Source of the DNA: Bacteroidota bacterium | Lineage (GTDB): Bacteria > Bacteroidota > Bacteroidia > Cytophagales > Cyclobacteriaceae | Length of the DNA stretch: 64,000 nucleotides | Direction: 5' to 3' | Assembly: GCA_024280115.1 (NCBI GenBank) | Contig: JAJRQT010000001.1 | Location: 1-64,000, forward strand | Shown here: positions 36,202 through 45,298 of the stretch, piece after piece | Layout of the letters: each line of letters opens with the position of its first letter | Position numbering within the stretch: the stretch's first letter is position 1 | Notes under the pieces: model-generated | Database searches by the model: none | The model's input: the letters and a program-made list of their open reading frames with translations, nothing else | What the model was told of the DNA's origin: nothing | Translations under genes and position numbers: made by a program

Positions 36202-36237
36202 GAGGAATGTTTCTGGCGACGAATAGTCTAATTCCTC
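36202..36237. repeat. Short inverted repeat in the gap before the hydratase gene
   Basis: GAGGAAT (36202-36208) and ATTCCTC (36231-36237) are inverted within a GC-rich patch (CGACGAATAG, CCGAGGCGAC) in an otherwise AT-rich 250-bp gap. This may be the remains of a repeat element. No gene is seen. Confidence 0.35.
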
Positions 36238-36341
36238 CGAGGCGACTTTTCTAAAACCTCAATGACATCGTGGAAGGGAATTTAACACCTAAAAACAAAT
36301 TTATCATATTCAACGATAGCATTCACAATCTATATATTTTC

Positions 36342-38504
36342 TTATTCAGGGATACTAATGTATTTCCATACTACCTTGCTTCTTCCCACTAAATCTGTGG
36401 CGGACACACGCAAGCGGTAGCTCCCCGGTTTGCTAATATTAAAATTGATATCCACTGTAGCGCCACCATTTTTTTCAGTAACTACCGCATTCCACCTGTT
36501 AGTCCACAAGTCTGTATAATCTTCTTCATCAGGGCCATACAATTCCCAAAGTACATATTGATTGTTATGAATTCCTGTAGAATCCGCCCCCTGGGTGTAG
36601 AAAACTTGTGAGGATCCTTTATTTACTAGCGCCCGGGCAGAATAAGTATTTTTTCCCGTTGATGCTACCTTGACTGTTAGCTCAGGTGGTACTCCATCCG
36701 GACGTCCCGGAATTCTGGCAGAAAATATAATTTCACTTTCACCATTTGATAAAACCTCCACCCTTCCATCATTCCTGATTTTAACTATCTCCCGGTATTC
36801 ATTCAAATTTAAACCTTCCAGGTCCCAGAATAAATCATATTCTACTCCGAGTCGAATACAGCGTTCTATTTCCACTAAAAAATTACTCATTATGGTTCTG
36901 TACTTGACACCGAAACTATTTTCACGCTCCAAATTCAGCTCCGGAAGACCGGTTATATTACCAATACCCATTTTGACATGACCGAGATTATAATATACCG
37001 GTATTACGATTGCCACCTCTGCAGCATGTTTTAGTTCTTCCAAATTACGTGCTGGGAAATTATCTGCATGATTTCGTAAATTCCTCGTTAATGCCAGGTA
37101 CTCGCTATACGGAACTGCCGCCAGCCTATGCGTATCCCAAAAGAAAAACAGTGTGCCTCCCTGATCATAAGCATGCGTCATAAACCAATATGCATCAGAA
37201 CGATCGACTTGACCATAAACACTCATCCCCCATTGCTTATCCGTTAAACGGGCTGCGCCACGTAAAAAACCATAAATTATACCACTTAGATTTTTAGGAT
37301 CATCAACCGGAATTTGACAATCGAAGGACATATTCAATTCGGGCAATACCCGCTTGGCTCCAAACCGTCCGGGTGGTTCAAAAACCATAGCATTTGGCGG
37401 TGACCCTCCCCCTTCAGATAATTGATAAATCGCCGAGCTAACCATTGTTTCCCACGAATAAATATTCTCCTGTAAGAAATTAATAATACCAATATCAACA
37501 TCATCCCGATCGGCCAATCCGTTTATCAAACGAGTCGGGCCTTCTTCATACTTCTTTTTATGATAGACTTTTTTAAACTCATCAAAGGCTTTTTGAGGAG
37601 TTATCGATTTTCGGAAAGTAGGATCTTTTTTGAATTTTGGTCTGATCACATAGTCCCTGGTGCCAACCATGGGCTCATCAAAAAATATGACCGGACCTAT
37701 GTAATTACTCTGATACAAACACTCCGGATATAGTACGTCCTCTCCTCCAATCCCCCAATAATATACGTTTTCCTCCTCAATCCACTTTGCCTGCTGAGCA
37801 TCGACACGGAAGCAATTTATACCTGCCTCTATCATTTCAAAATAATTTTCTTCCGTCAATCGAACATATTCATAATCAGAGTCATCCCACTTGCGAGTCT
37901 CATCCACCATTTTTGTATTGTGGGGAATACCTATCAACAAATCAGGATTAAGAATGACAATAACCGGATTTTCCGGAGGTACTGGAATTTCGCCACGTTT
38001 ACGGCTGTCAAGTATATAATCAATTCCTAAATATTTGACCTTCTTTTCCAATAGCTCAATCGGATTATTCCCATCTACAAATCTGGGGAAAAGGTATTTC
38101 CAGACACCCGTTGCAGGGAATACGGGGTTTCCGGAGTTTTGATGTACATATTCAACCGGTCCCGAGCCGCCCCTCGAAAGAATATATCTTGAGATGTTTT
38201 GTTGAGCAATATCCAAGGATTCTGAAGGATAACCGCTGGAAAGTATCCATACGGAATAAATCTGCCCACTTTCCTTTTCAGCCACCAATTGAAGCCATTG
38301 GTATGGCATATTATTTATTTCTTCAACCGCCCCGGCTGTTAATTCAATTTTCCTGACCACAGAACCGGGGATCTCTTCCGCTACGGAGACATAGGTGAGT
38401 TTATAACCGGGTTTCCCAATTGGATTTAAAACTTTAGCATTGACGCTTAAGAAAGGGAATAAACTGGTTATAACTATGGATATGAGAAATACAATTGTTT
38501 TCAT
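36342..38504 (-). CDS. Large secreted protein of unknown function, probably a glycoside hydrolase
   Basis: A 720-residue protein with a signal peptide (about 1-23). I do not recognise the family. Residues about 35-150 look like a beta-rich domain; about 175-560 look like an alpha/beta barrel, with conserved-looking acidic segments VIFFDEPMVGTRDY, AMVFEPPGRFGAKR and GTLFFFWDTHR that would suit a barrel of the GH-A type. From about 600 a beta-sandwich ends SATDLVGRSKVVWKY, like an Ig or fibronectin module. Both neighbours are carbohydrate-active, and it is in the same leftward series, so glycan cleavage is likely. The catalytic pair is not established. Confidence 0.6.
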   Translation of the reverse strand: MKTIVFLISIVITSLFPFLSVNAKVLNPIGKPGYKLTYVSVAEEIPGSVVRKIELTAGAVEEINNMPYQWLQLVAEKESGQIYSVWILSSGYPSESLDIAQQNISRYILSRGGSGPVEYVHQNSGNPVFPATGVWKYLFPRFVDGNNPIELLEKKVKYLGIDYILDSRKRGEIPVPPENPVIVILNPDLLIGIPHNTKMVDETRKWDDSDYEYVRLTEENYFEMIEAGINCFRVDAQQAKWIEEENVYYWGIGGEDVLYPECLYQSNYIGPVIFFDEPMVGTRDYVIRPKFKKDPTFRKSITPQKAFDEFKKVYHKKKYEEGPTRLINGLADRDDVDIGIINFLQENIYSWETMVSSAIYQLSEGGGSPPNAMVFEPPGRFGAKRVLPELNMSFDCQIPVDDPKNLSGIIYGFLRGAARLTDKQWGMSVYGQVDRSDAYWFMTHAYDQGGTLFFFWDTHRLAAVPYSEYLALTRNLRNHADNFPARNLEELKHAAEVAIVIPVYYNLGHVKMGIGNITGLPELNLERENSFGVKYRTIMSNFLVEIERCIRLGVEYDLFWDLEGLNLNEYREIVKIRNDGRVEVLSNGESEIIFSARIPGRPDGVPPELTVKVASTGKNTYSARALVNKGSSQVFYTQGADSTGIHNNQYVLWELYGPDEEDYTDLWTNRWNAVVTEKNGGATVDINFNISKPGSYRLRVSATDLVGRSKVVWKYISIPE

Positions 38505-38567
38505 ATAATGCTATCTAAAAAATGATGATTAATCCGCACTTAAAATTTATATTTATAACAGATTTAA

Positions 38568-39536
38568 TTAAAATAAACTCTTTAAAAACTCTTCAAGACT
38601 TCCGTCATATTCGGCCTCAGCCAAAAACTCTGTCCCATGCTGATTGCCCCAGGAATAGTTGATAATCAGCTTTCCTTTATACTCACAAAAATCAATATCG
38701 GAGTTATTAATGTTTTCCGCTTCAGCAATTAATTTTCTCTGGGCTTCTGAAAGATGTGAATTGGCAATTTTCTTGTCCTCCTCAGAGGCTCTTAAAACCG
38801 GGTTGAAAGGACTGGATTCCCAGCTAATTAAATCCCTTGATCTGACAACCCGCATTTCATACCCTTCGAATGCCTCCAGGTAAAAATTATAAAAATAACC
38901 ATCCAGATACCTCAATGCATGAGGGGCTGTGTAGCGATCTTTGGAATAAGTACACTCTTTTGGCAATGGTTTCCAATTTACTAAATCTTCTGAAGAAGCA
39001 AACCTGGCAGTAAACCTCTTCCCCGCTTCTTCTGCCGGTTTCCCGATTTCGTACATTAGGACATATCTATTATCTGCTTTGCAAAGAGCTGTATTAAAAA
39101 TACCATACCCCGGGAGATGCAGCAGTGTACGCTTTTGCCAGCTTTGCAAATCCGATGAAACAAACATGGCGATATTTTCACCATCCCAAATATCCACTGC
39201 AGTTACATATACAGAATCGCCATTGACAAACGCGCTCCCCAAATGATAACCTTTGGCGAAGGCCGCTGTGGCTTCTCCGCTTTCGTGATCTATAAAACGG
39301 GAATAGGAATCACCGGTTGTATTTGGTTTATAACCTTTACGTACGTATTCATACCGATAGACCTTGTTTTTGAATACAACAGGAGTTGTTTCAACAAGAT
39401 CGCAATCAATTGTTCCCCGTTTTTTTATTTCCGTTCGACCAATTTCATCATCAACCTTTTTCTTTTCACCGCATGAAAAAAACATAAGGATGAGCAGTGA
39501 GGTAATTGTGAAATATTTTAGTTGAGTTTGCAGCAT
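38568..39536 (-). CDS. GH43/GH117-like five-bladed propeller lipoprotein
   Basis: A 322-residue lipoprotein; starting at 39536 places the lipobox LMFFSC correctly, whereas the earlier ATG at 39557 adds an unneeded extension. The mature protein shows propeller features: GTIDCDLVETTPVVFKNKVY at the first blade, then repeated SSDLQSWQKR, SSEDLVNWKPL and SRDLISWESS segments, typical of GH43-like folds. An acidic residue in DIDFCEYKGKLIINYSWG would sit in the last blade. It may cleave or bind an oligosaccharide of the same glycan as its neighbours. Confidence 0.7.
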   Translation of the reverse strand: MLQTQLKYFTITSLLILMFFSCGEKKKVDDEIGRTEIKKRGTIDCDLVETTPVVFKNKVYRYEYVRKGYKPNTTGDSYSRFIDHESGEATAAFAKGYHLGSAFVNGDSVYVTAVDIWDGENIAMFVSSDLQSWQKRTLLHLPGYGIFNTALCKADNRYVLMYEIGKPAEEAGKRFTARFASSEDLVNWKPLPKECTYSKDRYTAPHALRYLDGYFYNFYLEAFEGYEMRVVRSRDLISWESSPFNPVLRASEEDKKIANSHLSEAQRKLIAEAENINNSDIDFCEYKGKLIINYSWGNQHGTEFLAEAEYDGSLEEFLKSLF

Positions 39537-39764
39537 GGAATGATATTTAGGTTGCATAAATGTTAATATAAATTGCCTTTTAAGGCAGATTAAAAAAAAT
39601 ATAATGTTGGGTTATTGTGCGAATATAATGGGTAATGGATTAATGATAAAATGATCGTGTGTTAAAATTACAGAATAGCTGTATAAATCAATAAAAATTC
39701 ATAATTGTAAACATAGATGGGCAGTTAATTTTCTATGAAGACTCCATGTGAAAACATGGGTAAT

Positions 39765-40640
39765 CTATTCTTCAATAGTAATTGAATATGTCGCAGAAAA
39801 TTGCTCATTTGCCGGAAGTTTAATAAGCCCCTCCTTGGTCTCAAAATTTCTGTCAGAATCAACACTATCCGCAATTCCAATCCATGGTTCAATACAAATA
39901 AAATTGGCGTTTGGCTTTGCCCAGATACCTAAATTGGGAAAATCCTCAAAGCTCATAGTAAGTACCTGTTGTGATTTATTACTTTTCAAGCTTACCCTGG
40001 ATGAGTTCAGATTTTTAAATACCAAAGCGTCATCATCAAAAAGGTGTGGATGTAAATTGAGAATTGCAGTATTATCGAAAAATGGAATAGGCTCTTTGTC
40101 AATCAACCCGTTTTTTAGCACTCGCCATGTAGGGCCTGTTTCCGGTTTTTCAAACTCCAGGTAATAATCATCATAGCTCTCACCCTCATTGACCGGGCAC
40201 CTGAAACCGGGATGACCTCCCTGCGAAAATAGCATCTCCTCATCTCCGTGATTGACTACTTTATGCTCAACAAGCAACTTGTTTTCTTCAAGAATATAGC
40301 TAATCGTAATTTCAAATTTAAATGGATATATCTTCAGAGACTCCTTGCTGTATTTCAATCCAAAAGCGAGGCTATCTGCTGTTTTTTCAACCAGAGCAAC
40401 ATTATTATTTTTTCTGAAAAAACCATGTTTTGGACAATTGTATTCCTGTCCTCGATGAAGAAATCCGTCACCTTTCAAACATCCGATTATGGGAAATAAG
40501 TTCGGTGCATGAGCTGCCCAAACGTCAGGATTCCCATCCCAAACATATTCCTTATTACTTTTTATTGATTTAATACTGCACAATTCAGCGCCTGTTTCTT
40601 TTACCGAAATCTGAAGAAAATTGTTTTTTATAGTTTGCAT
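39765..40640 (-). CDS. Aldose 1-epimerase family protein (LacX-like)
   Basis: A 291-residue cytoplasmic galactose-mutarotase-like protein. The start at 40640 is chosen because an earlier in-frame ATG adds a poor 22-residue tail. Recognisable parts are GAELCSIKSIKSNKEYVWDG near the N-terminus, HGFFRKNNN with the first active histidine, QGGHPGFRCPVNEG with the second, and CIEPWIGIADS with a conserved Glu. It interconverts sugar anomers before catabolism. It is the first gene of the long leftward glycan series, and a likely promoter lies 35 bp upstream. Confidence 0.88.
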   Translation of the reverse strand: MQTIKNNFLQISVKETGAELCSIKSIKSNKEYVWDGNPDVWAAHAPNLFPIIGCLKGDGFLHRGQEYNCPKHGFFRKNNNVALVEKTADSLAFGLKYSKESLKIYPFKFEITISYILEENKLLVEHKVVNHGDEEMLFSQGGHPGFRCPVNEGESYDDYYLEFEKPETGPTWRVLKNGLIDKEPIPFFDNTAILNLHPHLFDDDALVFKNLNSSRVSLKSNKSQQVLTMSFEDFPNLGIWAKPNANFICIEPWIGIADSVDSDRNFETKEGLIKLPANEQFSATYSITIEE

Positions 40641-40674
40641 AATAACTCGGCTAAAATCTACTTTTATTGTGTGC

Positions 40675-40706
40675 GAAAGATAGTGGGTAATTGAACTAAG
40701 TCCCAA
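40675..40706 (-). promoter_or_regulatory. Possible promoter of the leftward glycan cluster
   Basis: Read on the minus strand, TTG (40704-40706) and TATCTTTC (40675-40682) are 21 bases apart, close to the Bacteroidota TTG...TAnnTTTG consensus with one mismatch, and placed just before the aldose epimerase gene. Confidence 0.35.
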
Positions 40707-40958
40707 AATTGATAAATATAAGTTGATCGATATATTCTATTTACTGAAAAGCCAATTATTATTCCAATGCCGAGTAAAACTAACTTTCTTAGGCCAGTAA
40801 TGGTATTTAACCCACTTATTTCAAGGCTTTACAGTTGCTTTAGATTCCTGCTGTACGAAATTATTTTTAAATTTTTAAAACCCTACTGACATACTGTTGT
40901 CACTACCTGCTATTTACTTTGAATTATAAATTTTATTCAACCTTTTAAAAACAAAACA

Positions 40959-41405
40959 ATGGAAGTAAAAAATGTAGATCCCGCTAAAGTATTTTATCAT
41001 TCAGAAGAGACCACTTTGAATGGTGTTCATGGTGTAGCCAATCGTGAAATTGACAAAATGTATGACGAGGCAAAGAAAATGGGTCTGGAGGAAGTTGCTC
41101 CTTTGCAATTTACGTATTTTGGTTTTAGTCCGGAGACCAGCTTTACCCTGGAAATTGCCATGGTTGTGGCGGAAGAAAAACCCTATAAAGGTCAATACAA
41201 ATTCAAAGACATGGATGAATTCAAATGCGCATCAACCATCCATAACGGCAGCATCAATAAAATTGGTGAAACTTATGAAAAATTCATGCCCGAATTGGTA
41301 AAGAGTGGCAATAAAATGACTGATCAGATCAGGGAAGTTTATCTCAAATTCATCGATCTGGATTCTCCTGAGAATGTTACTGAAATCCAGGTAGGAGTAA
41401 ATTGA
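40959..41405 (+). CDS. GyrI-like (SRPBCC-GyrI) small-molecule-binding protein
   Basis: A 148-residue cytoplasmic protein of the GyrI/effector-binding fold: two repeated beta-alpha-beta halves with PLQFTYFGFSPETSFTLEIAMVV in the first and KCASTIHNGSINKIGETYEKF in the second, as in the ligand-binding half of MerR/AraC regulators. It has no DNA-binding domain. It may bind a drug or metabolite. It is followed by a hairpin and then a WYL regulator, so it may be a separate unit. Confidence 0.75.
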   Translation: MEVKNVDPAKVFYHSEETTLNGVHGVANREIDKMYDEAKKMGLEEVAPLQFTYFGFSPETSFTLEIAMVVAEEKPYKGQYKFKDMDEFKCASTIHNGSINKIGETYEKFMPELVKSGNKMTDQIREVYLKFIDLDSPENVTEIQVGVN

Positions 41406-41451
41406 GATGTTGATATAAAGAACATCCTTTTACTATGGTGTAAGAATGCAA

Positions 41452-41482
41452 GACATCCGATGTTTGGGAAACATCGGATGTC
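41452..41482. terminator. Strong hairpin after the GyrI-like gene
   Basis: A perfect 14-bp stem, GACATCCGATGTTT / AAACATCGGATGTC, with a GGG loop. It lies 47 bp after the stop. The following bases (TCTGTGATTTG) lack a long T-run, so termination is probable but not certain. Confidence 0.55.
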
Positions 41483-41664
41483 TCTGTGATTTGTATTGAA
41501 CACAACTTTTGTCAACGAGAAAAATATCAAATTCAAAAACATATGCCATTGCAAAGAGTGAAGTAATCTGTAAATGAAAGAAGGTTAAAAATATAAATGT
41601 GTAGAATTTCGGTAATTTTACCTGACCTATAATTCAAATAAAAGATTGCCAAAATAATGTAAAA

Positions 41665-42615
41665 ATGAATCGAATCGACAGACTACAGGCCATTCTAACT
41701 CAATTGAAAAGTAAAAGAGTGATTACAGCCCAGGAGATGGCGGATCGGTTTGAGGTGAGTTTGCGCACTATTTACAGGGACATCAGGGCGTTAGAGGAAG
41801 GTGGAGTTCCAATTGGCGCGGAAGCCGGAATAGGCTATTATTTATCAGAAGGTTATCATTTACCCCCGGTTATGTTTACACGAGAGGAAGCCAATGCATT
41901 GTTGATGGCTGGTAAAATATTTGAAAAACATACGGATAAAAACCTACAAACGCATTTTAATGATGCCCTTTATAAAGTGAAGGCTGTACTTGATATGGAA
42001 AAAAAGGAGGAATTGGAAGACCTTGAAACCAAAATTTCGATTGATCCTTTTGGGTGGCAATTCAGAGATCACACCGCCAACATAATGGTTTCAAAAATTC
42101 AATCCATCCTGCCTCACAGAAAGCTCATTAAAATCATTTACCATGCCAGCTATTCAGGAGAATCAACTGAACGCGTGGTAGAGCCCATCGGATTGTGCTT
42201 TTACAGAAATCAGTGGCATTTGATAGCCTACTGTCAACTGAGAAATGATTATCGAGATTTCAGGACCGACAGAATAGAAAAATTGGAAGTAATTCAGGGG
42301 AAATTCAGTAAAACAGATCACATATCCTTGAAAAACTATCTTGACAAACTTCAGGAAGGGACAGAAGTTGAAATCGTGAAAGTTCTGTTTCCCAAAAAGT
42401 TCTCAAAACATGTCGAAGAATCAAAATATTATTATGGATGGGTTGATGAAGAAGAAACCGGAGATCAGGTAGAAATGAAATTTGCAACCATGAGCCTTGA
42501 GCTCATCGCCAGGTGGCTGTTGATGTCTGGGAAAAATTTTAAAGTCGTCAGCCCAAAAAGTCTGAACAACAGAATTAAAGAACTTATCTTGGAGCTCAAT
42601 GATACCCACCTGTAG
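41665..42615 (+). CDS. WYL-domain transcriptional regulator (YafY/DeoR-like)
   Basis: A 316-residue regulator: an N-terminal winged helix-turn-helix (about 1-60, LQAILTQLKSKRVITAQEMA and VSLRTIYRDIRALEE), a linker, and a WYL ligand-sensing domain (about 145-215, ending FYRNQWHLIAYCQLR), then a WCX-like C-terminus. WYL regulators respond to nucleic-acid or small-molecule signals, often in stress or defence. GGTAATTTTACC, about 40 bp upstream, is palindromic and could be its own operator. Confidence 0.9.
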   Translation: MNRIDRLQAILTQLKSKRVITAQEMADRFEVSLRTIYRDIRALEEGGVPIGAEAGIGYYLSEGYHLPPVMFTREEANALLMAGKIFEKHTDKNLQTHFNDALYKVKAVLDMEKKEELEDLETKISIDPFGWQFRDHTANIMVSKIQSILPHRKLIKIIYHASYSGESTERVVEPIGLCFYRNQWHLIAYCQLRNDYRDFRTDRIEKLEVIQGKFSKTDHISLKNYLDKLQEGTEVEIVKVLFPKKFSKHVEESKYYYGWVDEEETGDQVEMKFATMSLELIARWLLMSGKNFKVVSPKSLNNRIKELILELNDTHL

Positions 42616-42625
42616 CTTCAACCAT

Positions 42626-42672
42626 AGTCCTCATTCCTGTCTGCGACAGACAGGTGCAATGAGGACTTTTTA
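42626..42672 (+). terminator. Rho-independent terminator of the WYL regulator gene
   Basis: A 10-bp outer stem, AGTCCTCATT (42626-42635) / AATGAGGACT (42658-42667), surrounds an 8-bp inner stem, CCTGTCTG / CAGACAGG, with a CGA loop, and is followed by TTTTT. It begins 11 bp after the stop codon. Confidence 0.88.
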
Positions 42673-42860
42673 ATTGCTTTAATCATTATTTACCTTCAAA
42701 TTTTGCTTTTTATATTTTCCGATTTAATCGATTTCATCCCAGTCACAGATGATGACTAGCAAGATTGTGTATAAATCGTACACTCTTTTGGTTGTAGTCA
42801 ATGTTTTTATCGATATTTAAATTATCCCAAATCAAACTGTTTAATATTCACAAAGAAAAA

Positions 42861-43976
42861 ATGATTGATTTCAAGAAGCGGAAACTATTTATTACGATAC
42901 TGATCAGTGCAATTTTTGTGTTGTACGCACTAAAAACATCCGGTCAGGATCACTCATTGGAAAGTCGAAAATTTCAAGGTATCCCAAGTCTGGCCATCAG
43001 CTCAAAAGGTCAGCTTTGGGCAACATGGTATGCCGGCATCACTCCTGGTGAAGATCAAAACAATTATGTCGTTGTTGCTACCAGTGGAAATGATGGTAAA
43101 ACCTGGACGGAAATCAATATCATTGATCCAGATGGTGATGGCCCCATTCGTGCGTTTGATCCGGAGTTGTGGATGGACCCGATGGGAAGGCTCTGGTCTT
43201 TTTGGGCGCAATCAATTGGTCATGATGGAACGATTGCCGGCGTTTGGGCAAGCACTAACAACAATCCGGATAAAGAAAAATCCAATTGGTCGCCGCCCAG
43301 GCGCATCACAGATGGAATTATGATGTGTAAACCAACCGTCCTTTCATCTGGCGAGTGGATGTTGCCAGCATCAACCTGGAGGGACACTGACAACAGCGCC
43401 AGGGTTGTGGTCTCCACAGACAAAGGTCAAAATTTCAACATTCGGGGTGCTTGTAATGTGCCGAGGGAAGTGCGAAGTTATGATGAACACATGATTGTTG
43501 AACGTCAAGACCTTTCCTTATGGATGTTGCTCCGCACGTCATACGGAATTGGAGAGAGTATCTCAAAGGATCGTGGGGAAACCTGGAGTACTCTGGCACC
43601 ATCTTCCATCCGGCACCCATCCGCCCGTTTCTTTATCCGACGGCTTCGCTCTGGCAACTTGCTGCTCGTGAAGCATGGACAAATTAGTGAGAAAACTGAC
43701 CGTTCACATCTGACCGCCTTTTTGTCAAAGGATGACGGTCGCACATGGTCGGATGGATTGCTGCTCGATGAAAGAAGCGGCGTTTCGTATCCTGACGGTC
43801 AGCAGGGGCAGGATGGAACTATTTATATCATCTACGATTATTCCCGCACAGACGCCAGGGAGATCCTGATGGCAACCTTCACTGAGGATGATGTCGTGGA
43901 AGGGAATCCGGATTCGAGTAGTGTTTCATTGCGGATAGTAGTGAGCAAGTATCCTGATAAAGGAAATCAGGAATAA
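42861..43976 (+). CDS. Sialidase-like (BNR/Asp-box) propeller protein
   Basis: A 371-residue secreted protein; the ATG at 42861 puts the signal peptide (hydrophobic about 8-26, SGQD) at the N-terminus. Four Asp-boxes are visible: SGNDGKTWTE, STDKGQNF, SKDRGETWS and SKDDGRTWSDG, giving a six-bladed sialidase-type propeller. It includes ERQDLSLWMLLRTSYG and RHPSARFFIRRLRSGNLLLV, with candidate arginines and acidic residues. Some relatives are exo-sialidases, others act on different glycans; the complete arginine triad could not be confirmed by eye. Confidence 0.75.
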   Translation: MIDFKKRKLFITILISAIFVLYALKTSGQDHSLESRKFQGIPSLAISSKGQLWATWYAGITPGEDQNNYVVVATSGNDGKTWTEINIIDPDGDGPIRAFDPELWMDPMGRLWSFWAQSIGHDGTIAGVWASTNNNPDKEKSNWSPPRRITDGIMMCKPTVLSSGEWMLPASTWRDTDNSARVVVSTDKGQNFNIRGACNVPREVRSYDEHMIVERQDLSLWMLLRTSYGIGESISKDRGETWSTLAPSSIRHPSARFFIRRLRSGNLLLVKHGQISEKTDRSHLTAFLSKDDGRTWSDGLLLDERSGVSYPDGQQGQDGTIYIIYDYSRTDAREILMATFTEDDVVEGNPDSSSVSLRIVVSKYPDKGNQE

Positions 43977-44018
43977 ATAATATTAACCTTACTCACCGGC
44001 TATACTTGTCTTAATGTA

Positions 44019-44128
44019 AGAACCTACTTCCATTCGTTTAGTTAAGAAGATAATTGTCTTACATCTCCCCTAACCCTCCCCAGAGAGTGAAAATAGGAGC
44101 TTAACTAAATGACATGGGAACCTACTTC
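44019..44128. repeat. Inverted repeat framed by a 10-bp direct repeat
   Basis: AACCTACTTC occurs at 44021-44030 and 44119-44128. Between the copies, TTTAGTTAAG (44037-44046) and CTTAACTAAA (44100-44109) are exact inverted arms around a C-rich core (CTCCCCTAACCCTCCCC) like that of family C. This is the plan of a small transposed element with target duplication. Confidence 0.45.
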
Positions 44129-44153
44129 ATCATTGTTATAAGTTCCACTTGTT

Positions 44154-44308
44154 AGCTCTTCCAGATTTGTGATCTGAAAGTAAATATTCTTTTTTCCCTG
44201 CTTTACTTCCTGACAAAGACAAACTACAAACACTAACGAAATTAATAGCGCAAGACCGAATAAACTTCCTGTCAAATCCGGATCCGGGACTGTAAATCCT
44301 GAATTGCT
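44154..44308. mobile_element. Family B element, copy 1
   Basis: About 155 bp, from AGCTCTTCCAGATTTGTGATCTG to GTAAATCCTGAATTGCT as outer palindromic blocks, with CAAGACCGAATA in the middle, shared with copy 3. It lies between convergent genes and ends 31 bp from the methyltransferase stop. Confidence 0.6.
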
Positions 44309-44338
44309 ATATTACGGAACTGCTTTGGCACATATGCA

Positions 44339-45025
44339 CTATGTACTGTGAGTAGGTTGTTTCATTGCAATTATGATTTCAGCGGGAAAAGTATTTTGGC
44401 TTATTTGTTCTATTTTCTCAATTTGAAATCCAACTTCTTTCAGATCATTTACAATTGAAACAGGGCGGCATCCTGTCAGTAAATCAGGGATTTTCTTTGC
44501 AATCCAGTGCCAACATTTATTATACCATTTTTGCCCGAAAGCCATTGTTGATATCACAGCTCTACCCGATGGTCTTAATACTCGATAAAATTCTGATATT
44601 ACTTTTTCAAAATCATTTACAGGCAACAGGTCGATCATGAAATTATTCACCACAAGGTCAAAAGAATTGTCTTTAAAAGGAAGGTGATAAGCGTTTCCGA
44701 TTTCCAGGATATAATTACCATGATTTAATTTACTTATGCGTTTATTAGCACGAGTTAACATACTTGGTGAAATATCAATTCCGTTATCTTTTCCACCCGG
44801 ATTTCGCTTTAGTATTTCTTTAAAGACCTGTCCGGTACCAACAGCCACTTCCAAAATACTTTGTCCATCCTTTATATTTGCAATTTCAATTACTTTTTTA
44901 GCCGCTTTGGATTCTGTAAGCAAACCCCAAAGATCATAGAACCAGGCAATTTTTGAATAGCTATCTTGTACCTGCTTCTCAGAGAATTTTCTATTTAATA
45001 ATTTTTGCCCCATTGAATTACACAA
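44339..45025 (-). CDS. Class I SAM-dependent methyltransferase
   Basis: A 228-residue methyltransferase (UbiE/Methyltransf_11 style). SAM-binding motif I is ILEVAVGTGQ, preceded by AWFYDLWG; motif II lies near GIDISPSML; and a post-motif segment is LVVNNFMIDLLP. The C-terminal part is short. The start may be at 45025 or at the ATG at 45013. It is cytoplasmic and the substrate is unknown. A family B element lies on each side. Confidence 0.85.
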   Translation of the reverse strand: MCNSMGQKLLNRKFSEKQVQDSYSKIAWFYDLWGLLTESKAAKKVIEIANIKDGQSILEVAVGTGQVFKEILKRNPGGKDNGIDISPSMLTRANKRISKLNHGNYILEIGNAYHLPFKDNSFDLVVNNFMIDLLPVNDFEKVISEFYRVLRPSGRAVISTMAFGQKWYNKCWHWIAKKIPDLLTGCRPVSIVNDLKEVGFQIEKIEQISQNTFPAEIIIAMKQPTHST

Positions 45026-45136
45026 TTTGGCGTTGTGCTATTGTTCATACCTATATTGTAATAATACTAATCTAATGAATATTCAATTGAATGAAAAGAA
45101 CCATTAGCAGCAAGGGAGTGTATTTCTGCGATCTTC

Positions 45137-45269
45137 AGTTCTTTCAGATTTGTAATCTGAAATCGAAAAACCGATATTGCTATCTTATGAACTAATATGA
45201 TATGCATGAAATTAATTGCAACCGGCGAAATACAATTCCTTATCAGGATTGCAAATCACAAACAGCTTG
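45137..45269. mobile_element. Family B element, copy 2
   Basis: About 133 bp from AGTTCTTTCAGATTTGTAATCTGAAA to GGATTGCAAATCACAAACAGCTT, with ATACAATTCC inside as in copy 3. It sits just downstream of the propeller gene stop (45299, leftward) and about 110 bp before the methyltransferase start. Confidence 0.6.
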
Positions 45270-45298
45270 GCAGCTTGGGGCTAAGCCATGGCTCCTTT

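Noticed and set aside
36670..36981. Plus-strand open frame of 103 codons inside the 720-residue gene
   Set aside because: It is antisense to a well-formed secreted protein and has shadow-type Ser/Pro-rich composition; the same applies to other antisense frames such as 32405-32962 and 34207-34710.
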